This document shows, piece by piece, positions 16,816 through 22,770 of a stretch of DNA of 64,000 nucleotides; position 1 is the stretch's first letter, and every line of letters begins with the position of its first letter. The translations under genes were made by a program, and so were the position numbers. The notes beneath the pieces are model-generated. The model was not told the DNA's origin. It did no database searches and saw nothing but the letters and a program-made list of their open reading frames with translations. This DNA comes from Nocardia spumae (GTDB taxonomy: Bacteria > Actinomycetota > Actinomycetes > Mycobacteriales > Mycobacteriaceae): the NCBI RefSeq assembly GCF_020733635.1, contig NZ_JAJFZL010000001.1, positions 5,456,001-5,520,000 on the forward strand, given 5' to 3'.

Positions 16816-17524
16816 CGCGCAGCGTGTGGATCATCGGCTCGCGCCCGTTGTCGATCTTCTTGCGCAGGTAGGAGACATAGAGCTCGACGATATTGGAGCG
16901 GCCGCCGAAGTCGTAGCTCCAGACGCGATCGAGGATCTGCGCCTTGCTCAGCACGCGGCGGGGGTTGCGCATGAAGTAGCGCAGCAGTTCGAATTCGGTG
17001 GAGGTCAGCGTGATGGGCTCACCCGCGCGGGTGACCTCGTGGCTGTCCTCGTCGAGCATGAGATCGCCGACCACGATCTGCGCGTCGTTGTCGACGGCGG
17101 TGATCCCGGTGCGGCGCAGCAGTGCGCGCAGGCGCAGCACGACCTCCTCGATACTGAACGGCTTGGTGACGTAGTCGTCGCCGCCGGCGGTCAGGCCCGC
17201 GATGCGATCCTCGACCGAATCCTTGGCGGTCAGCAGCAGCACCGGCAGATACGGCAGATCGCGGCGCAGTTTGGCGAGCACCTCGAGGCCGGTCATATCG
17301 GGCAGCATCACATCGAGGACCACGACGTCGGGGCGGGATTCACGGGCCGCGGTCACCGCGGTGCGCCCGTCGCCGGCGGTCACCACGTTCCAGCCCTCGT
17401 AGCGCAGAGCCATCGACACCATCTCGGCCAGGACCGGTTCGTCGTCGACGACCAGGACCGTGACGGGACTGCCGTCGGGGTGGCGCATCACAACGCGGTC
17501 GGCGGGGGTGTTCGCGATGGTCAT
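16784..17524 (-). CDS. OmpR/PhoP-family response regulator
   Basis: A 246-residue regulator. Its receiver domain (about residues 20-135) has the acidic pair VVDDEP, phospho-acceptor Asp71 in VVLDVMLPDM, LLTAKDS and the KPFS lysine. The C-terminal winged helix (about 150-245) includes LTSTEFELLRYFMRNPRRVL, VWSYDFGGRSNIVELYVSYL and LRGAGYVL. The DNA-binding wing is close to that of mycobacterial PhoP. The ATG at 17524 starts a typical N-terminus; no strong ribosome site is visible, so a leaderless transcript is possible. Four 11-bp-phased heptamers related to TCACAGC (17546-17585) start 22 bp upstream, indicating autoregulation. Confidence 0.9.
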   Translation of the reverse strand: MTIANTPADRVVMRHPDGSPVTVLVVDDEPVLAEMVSMALRYEGWNVVTAGDGRTAVTAARESRPDVVVLDVMLPDMTGLEVLAKLRRDLPYLPVLLLTAKDSVEDRIAGLTAGGDDYVTKPFSIEEVVLRLRALLRRTGITAVDNDAQIVVGDLMLDEDSHEVTRAGEPITLTSTEFELLRYFMRNPRRVLSKAQILDRVWSYDFGGRSNIVELYVSYLRKKIDNGREPMIHTLRGAGYVLKPAG

Positions 17525-17545
17525 GGGTCCATCGTGAACGGCGTC

Positions 17546-17585
17546 GCTATGCGTTCGCTGTGCCGGATCTGGGGGTCGGCTGTGA
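17546..17585 (-). promoter_or_regulatory. Four phased PhoP-like heptamers upstream of the response regulator
   Basis: On the minus strand, reading toward the gene: TCACAGC, CCCCAGA, GCACAGC, GCATAGC, each separated by exactly 4 bases (11-bp period). The first is a perfect PhoP half-site and the third and fourth differ at one and two positions. The site lies between the regulator and the divergent DUF5666-like gene and could serve both. Confidence 0.6.
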
Positions 17586-17731
17586 GGGCATCCGCGGGGC
17601 GATCCGGCACAGCGGCTACCGAAGCGGTCCACAGCGCATACCCAGCTTCGCGCCGCATGGTTGACCGAGCAACGGCGCGATCGCGGTCACGACGACCGGC
17701 GATCGCATTCGACGAACAAGGAGTTGTGCCG

Positions 17732-18391
17732 ATGACCGAGCCCACCCCGCAACCCCCGGCCGGGCCCGAACACACCTGGGGCGGGCCGCAGACCGCACCG
17801 CCGGCCACGTGGTCGACCAAGAAGTCGCTGGCCGCGGTCGGAATCGCCGCGGTGATCGCGGCGGCCGGCGGCGGCATCGTCTACGCGGCCACGCATTCCG
17901 GTGGCAGCGAGCACGGTGGTCCGGGCGGCGGCCCGGGAATGAGTATGAGCGGCGGCCACAACGGCTTCGGTCCCGGCGGGATGGACGCCACCGGGCCCAG
18001 CCTGCACGGTCAGTTCGTGGTCTCCGACGGTAAGGGCGGCTATACCACCGAGCTCACCCAGACCGGTACGGTCACCGCGGTATCGGACACCTCGATCACC
18101 GCCAAGAGTGCCGACGATTTCAGCCGGACCTACACCATCTCCGACCGCACCCAGCGCGCGGAGGTGAAAGTCGGTGACACCGTGCGTATTCAGGGGACAG
18201 AGGCCAACGGCACCGCCACCGCGGTGGCGATCACCAGCGGCACCGGGTCCGCGCAGGCGGGCGACGGGCGCGGCGGCCGGTTCGGACGCGGCCCCGGCGG
18301 GATGGGCGCGCCCGGGGCCGACCCCGGACAAGGCGGCGGTCCCGGTGCGGCGCCGCCGATGGACGGTGCGCCGAACCAGCCGAACGGGTGA
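17732..18391 (+). CDS. Membrane-anchored DUF5666-like protein
   Basis: A 219-residue protein with a Pro-rich cytoplasmic N-terminus and a single membrane helix or signal anchor (about residues 33-54). Next come a Gly/Met/His-rich segment (GPGGGPGMSMSGGH) and a small beta-rich domain of DUF5666 type (TQTGTVTAVSDTSITAKSA, VKVGDTVRIQGT). The C-terminus is again Gly/Pro-rich. Met/His-rich flanks could bind copper, but that is speculation. The ATG was chosen because AAGGAG lies 8 bases upstream. The gene diverges from the two-component operon across the phased repeats at 17546-17585 and is a likely member of that regulon. Confidence 0.72.
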   Translation: MTEPTPQPPAGPEHTWGGPQTAPPATWSTKKSLAAVGIAAVIAAAGGGIVYAATHSGGSEHGGPGGGPGMSMSGGHNGFGPGGMDATGPSLHGQFVVSDGKGGYTTELTQTGTVTAVSDTSITAKSADDFSRTYTISDRTQRAEVKVGDTVRIQGTEANGTATAVAITSGTGSAQAGDGRGGRFGRGPGGMGAPGADPGQGGGPGAAPPMDGAPNQPNG

Positions 18392-18520
18392 TCTTCACAG
18401 CTCGCGCCTAATCCACACCCACCACCGCCCCACGTCGGCATTCGAGAGTAGGTCTGTCGCCGGGGCCGCGCCTCGCCGACACCATTGTCCCGGAACAATT
18501 TCCGAACAGATAGGAATCCC

Positions 18521-18781
18521 ATGACGATCACGTCGAAGTTCGCCCGGACCGCCGCCGCCGGCGCCCTGGCGGCGGGCGTCATCGGCGCCGGCGCCGGTAT
18601 CGCCGGCGCCCAGCCCGTTCAGCAGCAGCCGAATCCGGCTCCGCAGCAACAACAGCAGCACGATCCGGCCCCGCAGCAGCGGAACAACCCCGATCGCCAC
18701 GATCAGGACCACCGGGACCAGGACCGCCTGCCCGCCGGCCACGGCTTCTGGTTCTTCGGCACCTGGATCCCCCTGCCCTGA
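18521..18781 (+). CDS. Small secreted Gln/Pro/His-rich protein
   Basis: An 86-residue protein with a clear signal peptide (residues 1-30, Ala/Gly-rich core ending in AGAQP). A low-complexity segment of Gln, Pro, Asp and His follows (PAPQQQQQHDPAPQQ), then an aromatic C-terminus FWFFGTWIPLP. AGGA precedes the ATG. No family is recognised. The short Trp/Phe-rich end may associate with the envelope. The stop codon lies inside the first unit of a 13-bp tandem repeat. Confidence 0.65.
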   Translation: MTITSKFARTAAAGALAAGVIGAGAGIAGAQPVQQQPNPAPQQQQQHDPAPQQRNNPDRHDQDHRDQDRLPAGHGFWFFGTWIPLP

Positions 18782-18811
18782 TCCCCTGCCCTGATCGCCT
18801 GCCCTGATCCC
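18773..18811. repeat. 13-bp tandem repeat, three units
   Basis: The unit CTGCCCTGATCCC is repeated three times (18773-18785, 18786-18798 with one substitution, 18799-18811). The first unit contains the stop codon of the preceding gene, so slippage here would change only the 3' untranslated region. Confidence 0.8.
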
Positions 18812-18906
18812 CTCGGGTAGTGAGCGGGTGCGTCGCGTTGCGCGGCGCGACGCGCCCCGATCTCGAGCCGCCACGCCGCCTCGCACATCTCTGGCAAACT
18901 GAGGAC

Positions 18907-19461
18907 ATGGCCGGCGATGTGGCGATCGTTCCGATGGGGTTGGGTCATCTGCGACAGGTACTGGACCTGGGCTACGAGGTGTTCGACACCGCGGCCAAGC
19001 CCTACACCTCCTGGTCGCTCACCTCGGTGGCCGAACATCTCGATTCCGCGGACGAGGCGTGCTGGGTGGCCTTGGATTCCGACCGGGTGGTGGGCTTCGT
19101 ACTCGGGTCGATGGAATTCGAATTGCGGGACGACTGGGGCTATCTCGAGTGGATCGCGGTGGCGTCGGATATGCGGGGACGGGGGCTGGCGCGGCGCTTG
19201 GTCGACATCTGCTCGCAGGCGTTGTTCGCGCGCGGGGCCCGGCGCATCGTCACCGATGTGGAGCAGAGCAATACCGCCTCGGCCACCCTGATGACCCGCA
19301 GCGGATTCACCACCGCGACCTCGGTGACCCTGTTCGTGCGGCCGAATCCCGATGAGCCGGAAGCCGATTCGGATGCCCCACTGCCACCGGTCACCCCCGG
19401 CGCCAAACGCGCCCTGATCCGGCGCGGCCGACTCGCGGGAGACAACCGCCCCATCCGCTGA
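18907..19461 (+). CDS. GNAT-family N-acetyltransferase
   Basis: A 184-residue GNAT protein. The acetyl-CoA binding motif A is visible as WIAVASDMRGRGLARRLVD (R/Q-x-x-G-x-G/A), preceded by a VVGFVLGS strand. SNTASATLMTRSGF follows and fits motif B. The C-terminal 45 residues are a basic, Pro-rich tail outside the domain. The ATG at 18907 has GAGG 2-6 bases upstream. Substrate unknown; the general form resembles RimI-like or small-molecule acetyltransferases. Confidence 0.8.
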   Translation: MAGDVAIVPMGLGHLRQVLDLGYEVFDTAAKPYTSWSLTSVAEHLDSADEACWVALDSDRVVGFVLGSMEFELRDDWGYLEWIAVASDMRGRGLARRLVDICSQALFARGARRIVTDVEQSNTASATLMTRSGFTTATSVTLFVRPNPDEPEADSDAPLPPVTPGAKRALIRRGRLAGDNRPIR

Positions 19462-19497
19462 CCTCCCGCGGCGCGGCACCCGGCAGGTCGGTCCGGC

Positions 19498-19932
19498 TCA
19501 GCTCGCCGACGGATGCGGCACCGCGACGGCCGCCGGGCGCGCGGCCCGGTCCCCGCTCTCGTTGCACACCGCCCGCACCAGCAGATAGTTGACGACCGGA
19601 ACCACCAGCTCCACCGGCGTCATCAGCACGTAGAACCAGTTCGGTGTCCCGCTCGCCGCCCAGGCGATCGACCGGGCCAGGCCGCCGGCGAAGAAGATCG
19701 CGCCGAGCAGGTTGATCGCCACCGCCTTGCGCTCCACATCGCGCGCGCACCAGGCCACCGCCAGACCGTAGGCCCCGAACAGCACCGCGTAGAAGCGCAG
19801 ATCGGAATCGATGGTGGCGTTGACCGATCCCCCGCCGATGATGCTCGCGGTGCCGGAGAACAGATGCGCCACCGCGATTCCCACGCACACCAGCCCGAAG
19901 ACCACCAGCCAGATCTGCAGAACTCGTCGCAT
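19498..19932 (-). CDS. DUF4345-like membrane protein
   Basis: A 144-residue protein with four predicted membrane helices. The pattern VCVGIAVAHLFSG, SDLRFYAVLFGAYGLAVAWCARD, FFAGGLARSIAW and TPVELVVP corresponds to DUF4345, a small family of unknown function often found beside TetR genes. AGGGG lies 5 bases upstream of the ATG. It diverges from the TetR gene at 20023. Confidence 0.75.
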   Translation of the reverse strand: MRRVLQIWLVVFGLVCVGIAVAHLFSGTASIIGGGSVNATIDSDLRFYAVLFGAYGLAVAWCARDVERKAVAINLLGAIFFAGGLARSIAWAASGTPNWFYVLMTPVELVVPVVNYLLVRAVCNESGDRAARPAAVAVPHPSAS

Positions 19933-19947
19933 ACCGACCCCTATTAG

Positions 19948-19973
19948 ACGGTTGTTGAATAAGATCCAACGGT
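19948..19973. promoter_or_regulatory. Candidate TetR operator
   Basis: Imperfect inverted repeat ACGGTTGTTG and CCAACGGT (6 of 8 outer positions pair) midway between the divergent DUF4345 and TetR genes. Supported mainly by position. Confidence 0.35.
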
Positions 19974-20022
19974 AGGCCGCCACCCGGACCCGCGTCAACC
20001 ACAGCGCGCCTACGATGACCAG

Positions 20023-20622
20023 ATGCCGAGCCGACGCCGTTTGACCCCCGAACAGCGCCGCGACGAACTGCTCGACATCGGCGTGCGACTGTTCGGCGAA
20101 CGCGCCTACGACGAGATCGCGATGGCGGAGATCGCCGCGTACGCGCAGGTCTCGCGCGCGCTGATGTACCACTACTTCCCCACCAAGGCACATTTCTTCG
20201 CCGCGATCTGGCAGCGCGCCCACGAACGGCTCTCCGCCGAACTGCGGATGGCCCCGGACGAGCCGGTTCGCACCGCGGTCTACACGGCACTGGCGGCCCA
20301 TCTGGACTTCTATCGGGCCAATCTGCCGCTGGCGCTGATCGCCAATCGCAGTGCGCTGGCCACCGATCCGGTCGTGCGCGATCCGGTCGTCGCGGATCTG
20401 CACGCCCTGTGCGAGCGCGTCCTCGACGCCTGCGGCGCCACCGGCCACTCCCGGGAGCAGGCCGGAACCGCCCTGCGCGGCTGGATCGCGTTCATCCGCG
20501 AGGTCACCGTCGAATGGCTCGCCCACGAACGTATTTCACGGGACGAGGTGCTGCGGATGTGCATGGCGGCACTGGATGCCACCGCGGGCGCGCAGCTGGA
20601 CCTGACCGCACCACCACGGTGA
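20023..20622 (+). CDS. TetR-family transcriptional regulator
   Basis: A 199-residue TetR protein with an N-terminal helix-turn-helix (ERAYDEIAMAEIAAYAQVSR, then ALMYHYFPTKAHFF). The helical ligand domain starts near residue 75. It diverges from the DUF4345 membrane protein gene and is the probable regulator of it. Its stop lies 7 bases from the stop of the convergent permease gene. Ligand unknown. Confidence 0.86.
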   Translation: MPSRRRLTPEQRRDELLDIGVRLFGERAYDEIAMAEIAAYAQVSRALMYHYFPTKAHFFAAIWQRAHERLSAELRMAPDEPVRTAVYTALAAHLDFYRANLPLALIANRSALATDPVVRDPVVADLHALCERVLDACGATGHSREQAGTALRGWIAFIREVTVEWLAHERISRDEVLRMCMAALDATAGAQLDLTAPPR

Positions 20623-20628
20623 TCCGGG

Positions 20629-21381
20629 CTACCGCCGCGAGAGCCGATCGAACACCACACTCGCCACCCCGAATCCGAGTGCGGCCAGGCCCGCGCACCA
20701 CAGCACGGCGAGCCCGGCGCCGGTCCCGATCCCGGTCGAATTCAGCAGGCCACGCACCGTGTCGACCACCGGTGTCGCGGGCTGGTAGTCGGCGAAACCG
20801 CGCAGCCAGCCGGGCATCGTCTCGGTGCGCACGAAAGCGCTGCTGATATACGGGACGAACATGATCGCGTAGGTCATCCCACCGGCCGCCTCCGGATTCT
20901 TGGCCACCAACCCGAGGGCGACCGCGATCCACGAGATCGCCACCACGAACAGCACGATCATGGCCAGCGCACCCAGCCAGCCCAGCACATCCGCCTGCGG
21001 GCGATAACCCAGCACCACCGCCACCGCGACCGCGACCGCGATGGCGCCGAGATTGCGGGCCACCCCCTCCGCCACATGTCCCGCCAGAATCGCCTGCCGG
21101 AACATCGGCAGCGTGCGGAACCGGTCGATACTGCCCTTGGTCATATCGGCCGAGACCGCCGTCGCCGTGATCGACGCACCGAATCCGGTGCACAGCAACA
21201 TGATTCCGGGAACCACATAGTCCAGGTAGGATCCGCCCACCTCGATCGCGCCGCCGAAGACGTAGGTGAACAGCATCATCACCAGGATCGGCATCAGCAA
21301 CGAGATGATCAGGGTGTCCGGACTGCGCAGGGTGTGCCGGGCGCAGCGCCGGAACATGACCGCCGAATCGGCGGCGATCAT
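20629..21381 (-). CDS. ABC-2 type transporter permease (DrrB-like) without adjacent ATPase
   Basis: A 250-residue membrane protein with about six helices and the ABC-2/DrrB pattern: SLLMPILVMMLFTYVFGG, YVVPGIMLL, DMTKGSIDRFRTLPM and AITYAIMF-like helices near the C-terminus. Such permeases export antibiotics or glycolipids together with a DrrA ATPase, but none is encoded nearby. Start choice: a GTG at 21387 overlaps the glycosyltransferase stop as GTGA, and ATG 21381 lies two codons further; the ATG is given. Coupling to a GT1 glycosyltransferase suggests that a glycosylated compound is exported. Confidence 0.82.
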   Translation of the reverse strand: MIAADSAVMFRRCARHTLRSPDTLIISLLMPILVMMLFTYVFGGAIEVGGSYLDYVVPGIMLLCTGFGASITATAVSADMTKGSIDRFRTLPMFRQAILAGHVAEGVARNLGAIAVAVAVAVVLGYRPQADVLGWLGALAMIVLFVVAISWIAVALGLVAKNPEAAGGMTYAIMFVPYISSAFVRTETMPGWLRGFADYQPATPVVDTVRGLLNSTGIGTGAGLAVLWCAGLAALGFGVASVVFDRLSRR

Positions 21382-21383
21382 CC

Positions 21384-22661
21384 TCACCGGGCGGCCGCCT
21401 CGACGATGTCGGCGGTCCGGACCGCGGCGCCCTCGGTACGCAGGGTGGTCGCGAACCGCGCCGCGCGTTCCCGTCGCCCGGGATCGAGCAGCGTCGACAC
21501 CCCGCGCTCCAGGCGGTCGGTCGTGAGCTCGGTGAACCGCATATGCGCACCCAGGCCGAGGCGTTCGACCTGACCGCCCCACATCGGCTGCTCGAACGAC
21601 ACCGAGCACACCAGCGTCGGCAATCCGGCGCGCAAACCTTCGAAGAGGGTGCCGATCCCGCCGTGGTGCACCGCGGCCGCGCAGTGCGGCAACACCAGAT
21701 CGAAGGCGAACGGGCCGACCACCCGCACCGGCGAATCCGGCTGTGCCCCGGCCGCTTCCATACCGCTCCAGCCGGCGCCGACCAGGGCGCGGATGCCGAG
21801 CCGGCGCGAGACCTCGTGCACCATCGCCACGACGGCGGCCGGATCGGCGATCGGCATACTGCCGAATCCGAAGAACACCGGCGCGTCCCCCGCCTCGATC
21901 CAGGCCAGGATGTTGGTGTGGGCATCGCCCAGTTCGCCGATCGCCTGTCGGGTGGCCTGATCGAGGGTGAGGAATCCGGTGAAGGGCCGGCGGTCGTCCC
22001 ACTGCTCGGGCAAGCCGGGTACCAGCGCCGGATCGTAGATCTGTATCTCCGGCACCCGGCGCCGCGCCATGACGGCGGCGATACCCGCGCGCGACTTCGG
22101 CAGGCCGAGGGTGGCACGCAGGTCGTTGAGATAGCGCATGAACACGACGCGGCGCAGATTCTCCGCCACCGTCCACGTGGCGCGGTTGACCGCGGCGGGC
22201 GGGACCCAGCTCGGCGGCAGCGCGCCGGGGAACGGATAGGCGCCGTTGGCCCGCGCCGGGTAGTAGTGCAGGCTGACCAGGGGAACGTCCATCGCCTCGG
22301 CGACCGAGGTCGCCCGGTCCTCGGTGACCGTACTGGCCACGATCAGCTCGGCGCCCGCGCACACCTCGACCACCTCGCGGTTCATCCGGTCGGCGTACTC
22401 GGCCATCTGCCGCGCGACCAGCTGCATCAGCCGCAGCGTATTGCCCGCCGCGAGTGCGCGCTGCCCCTCCTCGGAGCTGTAGAGCTGCTGCACATCGGGC
22501 CCGCAGGCCTGTGCGGACAGGCCCGCCGAGGCCGCGAACTCGACCAGATTCGGCGGTGCCCCGAGCACCACGTCGTGGCCGCGGCGCCGCAACTCCAGCC
22601 CCAGGGCGAGCACCGGTTGCACATCACCGCGGGTGCCGGTCAGCGGGATCGCGATTCTCAC
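21384..22661 (-). CDS. GT1-family glycosyltransferase (MGT/UGT-like)
   Basis: A 425-residue GT-B glycosyltransferase. The N-terminal Rossmann half begins IAIPLTGTRGDVQPVLALGL, typical of enzymes that glycosylate lipids, polyketides or glycopeptides. The C-terminal donor-binding half contains FGFGSMP, LPHCAAAVHHGGIGTLFEGL with the HHGGIGT nucleotide-sugar loop, and PTLVCSVSFEQPMWG. The general base His near the N-terminus is not obvious; the segment after GDVQP has no H-x-x-P. It overlaps the permease gene by a GTGA junction and diverges from the GT4-P450 fusion. It probably decorates a hydrophobic natural product. Confidence 0.87.
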   Translation of the reverse strand: MRIAIPLTGTRGDVQPVLALGLELRRRGHDVVLGAPPNLVEFAASAGLSAQACGPDVQQLYSSEEGQRALAAGNTLRLMQLVARQMAEYADRMNREVVEVCAGAELIVASTVTEDRATSVAEAMDVPLVSLHYYPARANGAYPFPGALPPSWVPPAAVNRATWTVAENLRRVVFMRYLNDLRATLGLPKSRAGIAAVMARRRVPEIQIYDPALVPGLPEQWDDRRPFTGFLTLDQATRQAIGELGDAHTNILAWIEAGDAPVFFGFGSMPIADPAAVVAMVHEVSRRLGIRALVGAGWSGMEAAGAQPDSPVRVVGPFAFDLVLPHCAAAVHHGGIGTLFEGLRAGLPTLVCSVSFEQPMWGGQVERLGLGAHMRFTELTTDRLERGVSTLLDPGRRERAARFATTLRTEGAAVRTADIVEAAAR

Positions 22662-22770
22662 CGCGCCACCTCCGCCGGGCGAACAGTCGATACCGGGAAC
22701 GTCATGTCGAGTTATCTCCCCTTTCGCCGTGAGCGCAACACTTTCGGGCGAGAAACCCGATGACGCGAAT

